Shown: positions 1-5,330, counted from the first letter of the stretch. The stretch: DNA of 5,330 nt from Clostridiales bacterium (GCA_004552515.1 SFOF01000166.1:1-5330); one strand, 5' to 3'. Translations and numbers: made by a program. The notes: generated by a model from the letters alone, not told the origin.

Positions 1-490
1 AGTGCAGCATATCCGGATTGGTCACCACCACATGGCCGGCGGCGCGGATGGCGGCGCGGGCGGGCGCGGCGGTGTCGCCGTCGTAGGTGTAGCACTTGAT
101 CGGCTCGCCCAGGAGGTCTATGAGCGCGTACAGCTCGGCGGCCTGATCGGCGGAGAGCGCCTTTGTGGGGAAGAGATAGAGGGCGCGCGCGTCGGGATTT
201 TTAAGGATCGCGTCCAGCACGGGCAGATTGTAGCACAGGGTCTTGCCGGAGGCCGTGGGCGTGACCACGACGATGTCCTCGCCTTGAAGCGCCGCCGTCA
301 CCGCCTGATACTGATGGCTGTACAGCTTATGAACGCCGCGCTTGTCCATCGCCTGAATCACGCGCGGATCGAGCGAATCGGGGAACGGCTCATAGCGCGC
401 GGGGCGGGCCGGCACCTCCTTCCAGCAGGCGACGTTCCGCATGAAGGACGGGTCGCTCCTGAGCACCTCTATATACTGACGAAGATTCAT
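1..490 (-). CDS. mrfA: MrfA/YprA-like superfamily 2 DEAD/DEAH-box helicase, N-terminal part (cut by window edge)
   Basis: This is the first 163 codons of an ATP-dependent nucleic-acid helicase; the 3' end lies beyond base 1. Visible motifs are the Q-motif-like YSHQYQA (about residues 57-63), motif I TPTASGKT (77-84, Walker A lysine K83), motif Ia LFPTKAL (106-112), the family-typical TYDGDT (135-140) and motif Ib TNPDMLH (157-163). The combination CYNLPVL, PTKALSADQ and TYDGDT is, from memory, characteristic of Bacillus subtilis MrfA (YprA) and its Hrq1-like relatives. MrfA is a 3'-5' helicase that works with the nuclease MrfB in repair of mitomycin C damage, and is about 750 residues long. 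The walker B box, helicase C and DUF1998-type region would be outside the window. The start is set by GGAGGT at 496-501, six bases (gcgcc region) upstream of ATG. It is divergent from ruvCAB. Family membership is strong; the exact MrfA role is inferred. Confidence 0.85.
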   Translation of the reverse strand, partial: MNLRQYIEVLRSDPSFMRNVACWKEVPARPARYEPFPDSLDPRVIQAMDKRGVHKLYSHQYQAVTAALQGEDIVVVTPTASGKTLCYNLPVLDAILKNPDARALYLFPTKALSADQAAELYALIDLLGEPIKCYTYDGDTAAPARAAIRAAGHVVVTNPDMLH

Positions 491-495
491 GGCGC

Positions 496-501
496 ACCTC
501 C
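496..501 (-). promoter_or_regulatory. Ribosome binding site of the MrfA-like helicase
   Basis: GGAGGT on the minus strand lies five bases before the ATG at 490-488. It is a near-perfect Shine-Dalgarno sequence and fixes the helicase start, which also matches the usual short N-terminus of the family. Confidence 0.8.
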
Positions 502-523
502 GCATAAAAGCAATGATACATAT

Positions 524-529
524 ATTATA
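524..529 (-). promoter_or_regulatory. Probable -10 box of the helicase gene promoter
   Basis: The minus strand reads TATAAT here, preceded directly by GTG. Transcription would begin near base 517, giving a leader of about 27 nucleotides. No good TTGACA-like -35 is seen 16-18 bases upstream, and the TG before the box is one base too close for a classical extended -10. The promoter may therefore be weak or need an activator. Inferred from sequence match only. Confidence 0.5.
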
Positions 530-562
530 CACCCGCCGATTCGAACATGGCGCTAAATCCTT

Positions 563-580
563 GCAAAGCGGCCGATTTGC
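563..580. promoter_or_regulatory. 18-bp near-perfect palindrome, candidate operator between divergent promoters
   Basis: GCAAAGCGGCCGATTTGC equals its own reverse complement at 16 of 18 positions; only the sixth base and its partner disagree. It is centred on CGGCCG with GCAAA and TTTGC as outer arms. It lies 11 bases upstream of the ruvC -35 box and around -46 to -63 relative to the predicted helicase transcription start. That position would suit a dimeric regulator, but no known operator consensus is matched, and it does not resemble a LexA box. Function is inferred. Confidence 0.35.
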
Positions 581-591
581 GGGTGTTCAGC

Positions 592-620
592 TTGACAATT
601 CCTCAAAAAAGGCATAAAAT
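592..620 (+). promoter_or_regulatory. Sigma-A-type promoter of ruvC-ruvA(-ruvB)
   Basis: A perfect -35 TTGACA (592-597) is followed by a 17-base spacer and the -10 box TAAAAT (615-620), one mismatch from consensus. The spacer contains an A-run. Transcription should start near 627, giving a leader of about 40 nucleotides before the ruvC GTG. The local drop in GC content supports a real promoter. Confidence 0.8.
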
Positions 621-654
621 AAGAACGCAAGTATGGTTTTATCAGGCCATGCGG

Positions 655-660
655 AAGGAG
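655..660 (+). promoter_or_regulatory. Ribosome binding site that fixes the GTG start of ruvC
   Basis: AAGGAG lies seven bases upstream of GTG at 668-670. There is no ATG at the correct place. The RuvC N-terminus (MRILGIDPG) begins exactly at this GTG, so signal and protein homology agree. Confidence 0.8.
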
Positions 661-667
661 AACACAG

Positions 668-1162
668 GTGAGAATACTGGGCATTGACCCCGGATTGGGC
701 ACGCTGGGCTGGGGCGTGATCGATACGGACGGCGTGAAGCACCGCGTCGTGCAGTACGGCGCGATACTGACCACGCCGGGCGAGGCGCTCCCGCAGCGGC
801 TGCGCGCGATCTTCAAGAGCGTGACGCAGCTCATGGAGACGTTTCAGCCCGACGAGGTGGCCTTTGAGGAGCTGTTCTTTTCAAAGAACATCACCACCGG
901 CATGGCGGTGAGCGCGGCGCGCGGCGTGGCGCTGGTGGCCGTGGCGGAAAAGACCGACAACCTGTTTGAATACACGCCCATGCAGATCAAGCAGGCGATC
1001 ACCGGCTACGGCAAGGCGGACAAGCATCAGATCCAGACCATGGTGCGCATGATGCTCTCGCTCGGCGAGATTCCGCGCCCGGATGACGCGGCCGACGCGC
1101 TGGCCGTGGCCATCACCCACGCCAACAGTATGCGCGCGGGACAGATGTTCAAGATCAAATAA
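668..1162 (+). CDS. ruvC: Crossover junction endodeoxyribonuclease RuvC
   Basis: RuvC is the dimeric, metal-dependent Holliday-junction resolvase. It cuts two opposite strands of a four-way junction after branch migration by RuvAB, in the cytoplasm. The 164-aa product has the usual family length. The RNase H-like fold is marked by IDPG with D7, by AFEELFF with E67, and by the C-terminal PDDAADALAVAITHA with D140 and D143; these four acidic residues correspond to the known catalytic set D7, E66, D138 and D141 of Escherichia coli. The FFSKN and RG(V)ALVA stretches are also typical. It begins with GTG, supported by AAGGAG seven bases upstream. It is the first gene after the promoter at 592-620, and ruvA follows after 17 bp, so the two are very probably cotranscribed. 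Nothing is missing or unusual. Confidence 0.97.
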   Translation: MRILGIDPGLGTLGWGVIDTDGVKHRVVQYGAILTTPGEALPQRLRAIFKSVTQLMETFQPDEVAFEELFFSKNITTGMAVSAARGVALVAVAEKTDNLFEYTPMQIKQAITGYGKADKHQIQTMVRMMLSLGEIPRPDDAADALAVAITHANSMRAGQMFKIK

Positions 1163-1179
1163 TCGAGTGAGGAAACGCT

Positions 1180-1779
1180 ATGTACGCGCATATTAACGGC
1201 ATTGTGGCCGACAAGGCCGAAAACACGCTGGTCATCGACTGCGGCGGCGTGGGCTATCTCATGACGGTGAGCGGCGCGACGCTCGCGCTGGCCCCGTCCG
1301 TCGGCGAGAAGATGAAGTGCTTTACGCACCTGAGCGTGCGCGAGGATGCACTCGAGCTGTTCGGCTTCGCCACGCGCGAGGAAAAGACCATGTTCCTGAA
1401 GCTGACGTCGGTGAGCGGCGTGGGCGCAAAGTCGGCGATCGGGATCCTCTCGGCGCTCAGCGTGCGCGATCTGTCGCTGGCCATCGTCACTGGCGACGCG
1501 GCGGCGCTTTCCCGCGCGCCCGGCGTGGGCAAAAAGACGGCGCAGCGGCTCATTCTCGAGCTGAAGGACAAGGTGGACAACGACGAGCTGGTGGGCGCGG
1601 GCGCGGCGGTCGCGCCTCAATCGCGCGCGCAGGCCCCGGACGCGGCGGGCGAGGCCATTGAGGCGCTCATGGCGCTGGGCTATCAGTCGAGCGAGGCGGC
1701 GCGGGCCGTGTCGTCGCTCTCTCCGCTGCCCGATACGGCGGATGAGATCATCCGTCAGGCGCTCAAGAGTATGCTGTGA
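1180..1779 (+). CDS. ruvA: Holliday junction branch migration complex subunit RuvA
   Basis: RuvA binds the four-way junction as a tetramer, holds it open and square, and loads RuvB rings. The 199-aa product has normal length. Domain I, an OB fold, covers about residues 1-63 and ends with HLSVREDALELFGF, where E55 and D56 are the acidic pin that separates strands. Domain II (about 65-140) carries two helix-hairpin-helix motifs, LTSVSGVGAKSA (75-86) and LSRAPGVGKKTAQRL (110-124), which grip the DNA backbone. An alanine-rich linker (about 138-156) leads to domain III (about 157-199, with EALMALGY), which contacts RuvB. A GAGG Shine-Dalgarno core lies seven bases before the ATG. It sits 17 bp after ruvC, but 160 bp before ruvB, which is a longer gap than usual for this pair. 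Confidence 0.97.
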   Translation: MYAHINGIVADKAENTLVIDCGGVGYLMTVSGATLALAPSVGEKMKCFTHLSVREDALELFGFATREEKTMFLKLTSVSGVGAKSAIGILSALSVRDLSLAIVTGDAAALSRAPGVGKKTAQRLILELKDKVDNDELVGAGAAVAPQSRAQAPDAAGEAIEALMALGYQSSEAARAVSSLSPLPDTADEIIRQALKSML

Positions 1780-1939
1780 GCGGCCTTATCGCAGGGCGCG
1801 CGCCAAAGATTCAGGGCCGCGATTTCGGCGATGACGCCATTGGCTGAGCGCCGGTAAGGCGGCGGGACAATCCCCCTGAAGCAATCATTTCACGCGATCG
1901 ACCGGGCGGCAGCGCGCCGCCGAAAGGATTGACACTATC
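1780..1939 (+). other. 160-bp ruvA-ruvB intergenic stretch with several inverted repeats and no clear gene
   Basis: ruvA and ruvB often overlap or nearly touch, but here they are 160 bp apart. GCGGCC (1780-1785) can pair with GGCCGC (1815-1820), enclosing the 10-bp palindrome GGCGCGCGCC (1795-1804). A second perfect 6-bp stem lies at 1905-1921. No T-run follows any stem, so there is no sign of an intrinsic terminator. No promoter pair with acceptable spacing was found. The only ATG reading frame on the plus strand (1831-1857) has eight codons and no family resemblance. At this GC content such stems may arise by chance; a role in the mRNA is possible but unproven. Confidence 0.4.
1905..1921 (+). 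promoter_or_regulatory. Hairpin directly upstream of the ruvB ribosome binding site
   Basis: GGCGGC (1905-1910) and GCCGCC (1916-1921) form a perfect GC-only 6-bp stem with the 5-base loop AGCGC. The stem ends one base before AAAGGA (1923-1928), the likely ribosome binding site of ruvB, which lies 11 bases before the ATG, slightly further than usual. The hairpin leaves the site itself free. It might stop ribosomes, protect the 5' end of a processed ruvB mRNA, or be chance. No T-tract follows, so it is not a terminator. Confidence 0.35.
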
Positions 1940-2974
1940 ATGGAAGACGAACGCCTGATTTCCACAAGCCTGCGCAGCGAGGACGAGGCGGAGGGCACGC
2001 TCAGGCCCCATTCGCTGGCCGAGTATTTCGGGCAGCAGAAGATCAAGGACAGCCTGGCGATCTATATGCAGGCGGCGCTGACCCGCCATGAGCCGCTTGA
2101 TCACATACTGCTCTATGGCCCGCCCGGTCTGGGCAAGACCACGCTGGCCGGCATCATCGCCGCGGAGATGGGACACAACATCCGCATCACCTCCGGCCCG
2201 GCCATCGAGCGCCCCGGCGATCTGGCGAGCATACTGACCAACCTCAACGAGGGCGACGTGCTGTTCATCGACGAGATCCACCGCCTGTCACACTCGGTCG
2301 AGGAGGTGCTCTATCCGGCGATGGAGGACTACGCGCTGGACATCATGATCGGCAAAGGCCCCTCGGCGCGCTCGATACGGCTCGATCTGCCCAAGTTTAC
2401 GCTGATCGCGGCCACGACGCGCGCGGGGATGCTGACCTCGCCGCTGCGCGACCGCTTCGGCATCAGCTTCCGGCTGGAGCTCTACACGCCGGAGGAGCTG
2501 GCGGTGATCATCACGCGCTCGGCCAGGATCATGAAGATCGACTGCGATCACGACGGCGCGCTGGAGGTCGCCTCCCGTTCGCGCGGCACGCCCCGCATCG
2601 CCAACCGGCTGGTCAAGCGCGTGCGCGACTATGCGCAGGTCAGGGGCAGCGGACGCATCGACGCCGACATTGCGCGCGAGGCGCTGGATATGCAGGAGAT
2701 CGATGTGCTCGGCCTTGACCGCACCGACCGCGCCATGCTGGAAACGATGATCAAAAAGTTCGGCGGCGGGCCGGTGGGCCTTGACACGCTGGCGGCGATC
2801 ACCGGCGAGGACGGCAGCACGATCGAGGACGTTTATGAGCCGTATCTGTTGCAGCTGGGCTTCATCATGCGCACGCCGCGCGGCCGCGTCGCCACGCCCC
2901 TGGCCTACGAGCATTTGGGGCTGACGGCGCCCCTGCCGCCCGTGGACGGCGCGCAGATCAAGCTGGATATATAA
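1940..2974 (+). CDS. ruvB: Holliday junction branch migration ATPase RuvB
   Basis: RuvB is the hexameric AAA+ motor that pumps DNA through the RuvA-bound junction using ATP. The 344-aa product has normal length. After the typical N-terminus (LRPHSLAEYFGQ, about 21-32) come Walker A GPPGLGKTT (60-68), Walker B LFIDEIHRL (108-116), sensor 1 IAATTRAG (156-163), the SPLRDRFGI segment with arginine finger R170, and sensor 2 GTPRIANRL with R219. The C-terminal winged helix follows (about 255-330), with GGGPVGLDTLA and PYLLQLGFIMRTPRGRVAT. The ATG start matches family N-termini; AAAGGA lies 11 bases upstream. No own promoter is evident, so expression probably depends on readthrough from ruvC-ruvA across the 160-bp gap. 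No clear terminator follows; a new promoter starts within 50 bp of the stop codon. Confidence 0.98.
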   Translation: MEDERLISTSLRSEDEAEGTLRPHSLAEYFGQQKIKDSLAIYMQAALTRHEPLDHILLYGPPGLGKTTLAGIIAAEMGHNIRITSGPAIERPGDLASILTNLNEGDVLFIDEIHRLSHSVEEVLYPAMEDYALDIMIGKGPSARSIRLDLPKFTLIAATTRAGMLTSPLRDRFGISFRLELYTPEELAVIITRSARIMKIDCDHDGALEVASRSRGTPRIANRLVKRVRDYAQVRGSGRIDADIAREALDMQEIDVLGLDRTDRAMLETMIKKFGGGPVGLDTLAAITGEDGSTIEDVYEPYLLQLGFIMRTPRGRVATPLAYEHLGLTAPLPPVDGAQIKLDI

Positions 2975-3020
2975 ATGCGATTCGCTCCGTTCGATTTGCC
3001 TCAGACGGGGCGGCTTTTCG

Positions 3021-3050
3021 TTGACACGGCGGGAGAATATGTGCTATACT
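3021..3050 (+). promoter_or_regulatory. Strong sigma-A-type promoter with extended -10 for the GH35-aldolase operon
   Basis: A perfect -35 TTGACA (3021-3026) is followed by 18 bases and the -10 box TATACT (3045-3050). TGC directly before it supplies the TGn of an extended -10. Transcription should start near 3057, giving a leader of about 37 nucleotides. This makes the downstream genes a transcription unit separate from ruvCAB. Confidence 0.82.
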
Positions 3051-3060
3051 GAAGCGGCAA

Positions 3061-3080
3061 AACGGTTATGAACGGATAGG
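3061..3080 (+). repeat. Two tandem 10-bp repeats in the leader of the GH35 gene
   Basis: AACGGTTATG and AACGGATAGG lie head to tail and match at 8 of 10 positions, with the AACGG core repeated exactly one helical turn apart. They begin a few bases after the predicted transcription start, and the second copy runs into the AGGAAGGG ribosome binding site (3078-3085). A repressor binding two direct half-sites here could block transcription. The pair is short and could also be chance. Confidence 0.3.
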
Positions 3081-3093
3081 AAGGGATTTTGAC

Positions 3094-4608
3094 ATGAAGG
3101 AACTTCCCCGCATTGAAAAGACGGACGGGCGCTGGCAGCTGACCGTGGACGGCCGTCCCATGCTGCTCTTCTCCGGCGAGATCCACAACTCCAGCGCCTC
3201 GAGCGCAGAGTATATGGAGGAATGCGTCTGGCCGTATCTGAGGCCGCTCAATATGAACGCCGTCATCGCGCCTGTTTACTGGCAGCTCATAGAGCCGCGC
3301 GAGGGCGAATTCGACTTTGAACTGCTCGACGCGCTGATCGATCAGGCGCGGCGCGAGTCCATGCGGCTGGCGCTTTTGTGGTTCGGGCTGTGGAAGAATG
3401 GCGAGTCGACCTATGTGCCCGACTGGGTCAAGCGCGATCAGAGGCGCTTTTTCTGGGCACGGGACAGCTATGGAAGGCCGATCTACACCATATCGCCCTT
3501 CTGCGATGCGGCGATCGAGGCCGACGCGCGCGCCTTTGCCCGGCTGATGCGCCATATCCGCGAAAGGGATCAGGACGAGCAGACCGTGATCATGATTCAG
3601 CTCGAAAACGAAATCGGCACGCTGGGCATTGAGCGCGACTTTTCCGACGCGGCGCAGCGTATGTTCGAGGGGGCTGTGCCCGCCGTCATGCCGGGCGCGC
3701 ATGGTACATGGGCGGAATCCTATGGCGAGGAAGCGCCGACCTATCTGATGGAATACGCCTATGCGGCGGCGGTCGAGCGCATCGCCCGCGCGGGACAGGC
3801 CGAATACGCGCTGCCCATGTATGTCAACGCCTGGCTGGAGCAGTTCCCGTGGCGGCCGGGCGCGTGGCCGTGCGGCTGTCCGGTGGCGCGGTTTATCCCC
3901 GTGTGGCAGGCGTGCGCGCCGTCGGTCGCATTCAGCGCGCCCGATATTTACGTCACCGATTTTGCGGGCGTGTGCGAGGACTACACGGCGCACGACAACC
4001 CGCTCTTCATTCCCGAGCACAGGCAGGATCTGCGGCACATGAGCGACGTGCTCTACGCCTACGGAAAGGGCGCGCTGTGCTTTGCGCCGTTCGGGCTGGA
4101 GGATTTCTTCACGCCGCTGAGCGAGAACGCGCCGCTGGACAACCGCGCGCAGATACTCGCCAATCGCAAAACGGCCTGCCCCGAGAGCGGCGCGTATCTG
4201 GCCGGCGCGTATAAGCTCATGGCCGGCATAGAGCCGCTGCTGCACAGGGCGCTGCGCGAGGGGCGCGTCTATCCGTTCATCCGCCGCACGGAGCATGAGC
4301 CGGGCTGCGAGCTGAAAATGGGCGAATATCGCCTGCGCCTGAACTTTAAGGACGCGGAAGGGCCGCGGTCGGCGGGCTTTGTCATAGACAATGGCGGCGG
4401 GGATTTCTTCATCGTCGGCAGCAATGTGAACGGCGCGTTCTTCGGGCTCTACGACGATCCCCGTCCGGTGCGCGCGCTGGCGATCGAGGAGGGGACGTTT
4501 GAGAACGGCGTCTGGCAGCGCGGCCGCCTGCTCAACGGCGACGAGGCCGGACTGTATCTGAGCGCCATGCCGGAAGCTATCCATGTCCGGCTGTTTTATC
4601 AGATGTGA
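3094..4608 (+). CDS. GH35-type beta-galactosidase-like glycoside hydrolase with DUF5597-type C-terminal domain
   Basis: This 504-aa protein has a TIM-barrel glycosidase core (about residues 15-370) and a beta-rich C-terminal part (about 375-504) resembling DUF5597, with FVIDNGGGDFFIVGS and AIEEGTFENGVWQRGRLLNGDE. Core motifs are FSGEIHNSSASS (26-37), PVYWQLIEPREGEFDF (60-75), LLWFGLWKN (94-102) and MIQLENEIG (167-175), where E173 is the likely acid/base. NPLFIPE (302-308) offers E308 as likely nucleophile. These resemble, from memory, the GH35 xyloglucan beta-galactosidase Bgl35A of Cellvibrio japonicus; the nucleophile assignment is inferred by that analogy. There is no signal peptide, so it probably acts in the cytoplasm on imported oligosaccharides. 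AGGAAGGG lies eight bases before the ATG. It has its own promoter and is followed after 54 bp by an aldolase-type gene. Family is firm; linkage and sugar specificity are unknown. Confidence 0.85.
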   Translation: MKELPRIEKTDGRWQLTVDGRPMLLFSGEIHNSSASSAEYMEECVWPYLRPLNMNAVIAPVYWQLIEPREGEFDFELLDALIDQARRESMRLALLWFGLWKNGESTYVPDWVKRDQRRFFWARDSYGRPIYTISPFCDAAIEADARAFARLMRHIRERDQDEQTVIMIQLENEIGTLGIERDFSDAAQRMFEGAVPAVMPGAHGTWAESYGEEAPTYLMEYAYAAAVERIARAGQAEYALPMYVNAWLEQFPWRPGAWPCGCPVARFIPVWQACAPSVAFSAPDIYVTDFAGVCEDYTAHDNPLFIPEHRQDLRHMSDVLYAYGKGALCFAPFGLEDFFTPLSENAPLDNRAQILANRKTACPESGAYLAGAYKLMAGIEPLLHRALREGRVYPFIRRTEHEPGCELKMGEYRLRLNFKDAEGPRSAGFVIDNGGGDFFIVGSNVNGAFFGLYDDPRPVRALAIEEGTFENGVWQRGRLLNGDEAGLYLSAMPEAIHVRLFYQM

Positions 4609-4650
4609 ATTGGGAAACGAAATCGGGCGCAAAATTTAGAAGCGAAAGCG

Positions 4651-4656
4651 AGGAGG
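4651..4656 (+). promoter_or_regulatory. Consensus ribosome binding site of the DHDPS/NAL-family gene
   Basis: AGGAGG, a perfect Shine-Dalgarno sequence, lies six bases before ATG at 4663. It fixes that start. The 54-bp gap from the GH35 stop codon shows no terminator or promoter, which supports cotranscription. Confidence 0.8.
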
Positions 4657-4662
4657 CCGACC

Positions 4663-5330
4663 ATGGGCTTTGACATTGCCAGAGGCGTTTTTCCGACGAT
4701 GATCACGCCGTTTACCGAGGATCACCGCATCGATTACGACGCGGTGGACGCGCTGATCGAATACTATGCGCGCTGCGGCTGCGCAGGCGTATTCGCCGAC
4801 TGCCAGTCCAGCGAGATGTTCTATCTCTCCGAGGCGGAAAAGCGGAAGCTGACCCGCCATGTCGTGGACGCGGCGAAGGGCCGGATGCAGATCGTCGCCT
4901 CGGGCCACACCGCCGACGATCCCGACGAGCAGGTGCGCCAGCTCGCGGATGCGGCCGAGGCCGGCGCGGCGGCTTCCGTGATCGTGCTCAACCGCACGGC
5001 CGATCAGGACGACGGAGAGAGCGTCGCGCGGCGCAACATCGAGCGGATCCTCACGGCGCTGCCGGATGTGACCTTCGGCGTGTACGAGTGCCCGCATCCC
5101 TACAAGCGGCTGGCCAGCTGCGATCTCATGCGCTTTATGGCCGAGACGGGGCGCATCGTGTTTTTGAAGGACACCTGCTGCGACATTAAGACCATCGAGC
5201 GCCGCGTTCAGGCGGTCAAGGACACGCCGTTGGTCATCTACAACGCCAACACGGCCACGCTGCTTGATTCGCTGCGGCTGGGGCTGGAGGGTTATTCCGG
5301 CATTATGGCCAACTTCCACGCCGATCTGTA
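4663..5330 (+). CDS. Dihydrodipicolinate synthase/N-acetylneuraminate lyase (DapA/NanA) superfamily protein, 3' end cut
   Basis: The first 222 codons belong to a TIM-barrel, Schiff-base-forming lyase or aldolase; family members are about 300 aa, so the end lies beyond the window. The N-terminus GVFPTMITPFTED (8-20) is typical. IVFLKDTCCD (165-174) carries the expected Schiff-base lysine K169, and FGVYECPHPYKRL (138-150) carries the expected catalytic tyrosine Y141. The usual GTTGE or GSTGE loop that binds the substrate carboxylate is replaced by DCQSSEMF (46-53), so S49-S50 would take that place. NANTATLLDSLRLGLEGYSGIMANFH (from 194) is the substrate-side barrel end. I recall this CQSSEM/YECP/FLKDTCCD pattern from an uncharacterised subfamily in Clostridia. 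It is therefore unlikely to be the lysine-pathway DapA itself. It follows the GH35 gene by 54 bp. A role on a 2-keto-3-deoxy sugar acid or similar is only inferred. Confidence 0.85.
   Translation, partial: MGFDIARGVFPTMITPFTEDHRIDYDAVDALIEYYARCGCAGVFADCQSSEMFYLSEAEKRKLTRHVVDAAKGRMQIVASGHTADDPDEQVRQLADAAEAGAAASVIVLNRTADQDDGESVARRNIERILTALPDVTFGVYECPHPYKRLASCDLMRFMAETGRIVFLKDTCCDIKTIERRVQAVKDTPLVIYNANTATLLDSLRLGLEGYSGIMANFHADL

Noticed and set aside
542..550. CGAACATGG as a possible LexA (SOS) box in the repair-gene control region
   Set aside because: Only one half-site is present; the required GTTCG-like partner four bases away is missing (CGCTA instead).
2..556. Plus-strand open frame opposite the helicase
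   Set aside because: It has a low-complexity Gly/Ala/Arg composition and no family resemblance; the minus strand encodes canonical helicase motifs.
1831..1857. Eight-codon ATG frame in the ruvA-ruvB gap as a leader peptide
   Set aside because: It has no convincing ribosome binding site, no repeated codons suggesting attenuation and no paired terminator.
1929..1934. TTGACA just before ruvB as a -35 box
   Set aside because: It would place the -10 inside ruvB, and no TATAAT-like hexamer is present there at 16-18 bases.
2998..3018. Possible intrinsic terminator of ruvB: GCCTC/GGGGC stem followed by CGG...TTTT region
   Set aside because: The stem is only five pairs with one G-U, three bases separate it from a run of just four T, and it lies next to the -35 box of the next promoter; too weak to call.
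3057..3072. CcpA catabolite-response (cre) site in the GH35 leader around AAACGGTTA
   Set aside because: Only the centre fits the consensus; the flanking TG and CA positions do not match.
3001..4632. Open reading frame of 543 codons on the minus strand, antisense to the GH35 gene
   Set aside because: It is a shadow of a GC-rich coding sequence: arginine-, alanine- and histidine-rich, with no recognisable motif, while the plus strand encodes a clear glycosidase with promoter and ribosome binding site.
4636..5319. Long minus-strand open frame opposite the DHDPS/NAL-family gene
   Set aside because: Its composition is that of an antisense shadow, and the plus strand has conserved catalytic motifs and a consensus ribosome binding site.

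Overview
The window looks like chromosomal DNA of a GC-rich, probably anaerobic Firmicute of class Clostridia. This placement is inferred from three things: the ruvC-ruvA-ruvB order, a helicase of the Bacillus MrfA/YprA type, and a downstream aldolase-superfamily subtype that I recall mainly from Clostridia and related anaerobes. No rRNA or other phylogenetic marker is present, so it stays tentative. Strong AGGAGG-type ribosome binding sites and sigma-A-like promoters fit a Firmicute.

Left part (1-1162 and on to 2974): two DNA-repair units diverge from a 177-bp control region (491-667). Leftward runs the N-terminal part of a superfamily 2 helicase resembling MrfA/YprA, cut by the window edge. 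Rightward runs the complete Holliday-junction set ruvC (GTG start), ruvA and ruvB. The control region holds a good TTGACA-N17-TAAAAT promoter for ruvC, a TATAAT box for the helicase and, between them, an 18-bp near-perfect palindrome. RuvA and RuvB form the branch-migration motor and RuvC cuts the junction; all three keep their catalytic or binding residues. ruvC and ruvA are 17 bp apart, while ruvA and ruvB are separated by a 160-bp, hairpin-rich gap without a convincing gene, promoter or terminator.

Right part (2975-5330): a separate transcription unit starts at a strong extended -10 promoter (TTGACA-N18-TATACT). It encodes a 504-aa cytoplasmic GH35-type beta-galactosidase-like enzyme with a DUF5597-type C-terminus. 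After 54 bp follows a dihydrodipicolinate synthase/N-acetylneuraminate lyase (DHDPS/NAL) superfamily protein, cut at the right edge after 222 codons. This looks like the start of a carbohydrate-use operon: the hydrolase would split an imported galactoside-like compound and the aldolase-type enzyme would act on a keto-acid product. The substrate of either enzyme cannot be read from the sequence.

No mobile element, CRISPR array, tRNA or rRNA was seen. Every stretch longer than 300 bases is covered by a gene. No wholly new system is evident. The least explained items are the uncharacterised aldolase subtype paired with the GH35 enzyme, the palindrome between the divergent repair promoters, and the structured ruvA-ruvB gap.
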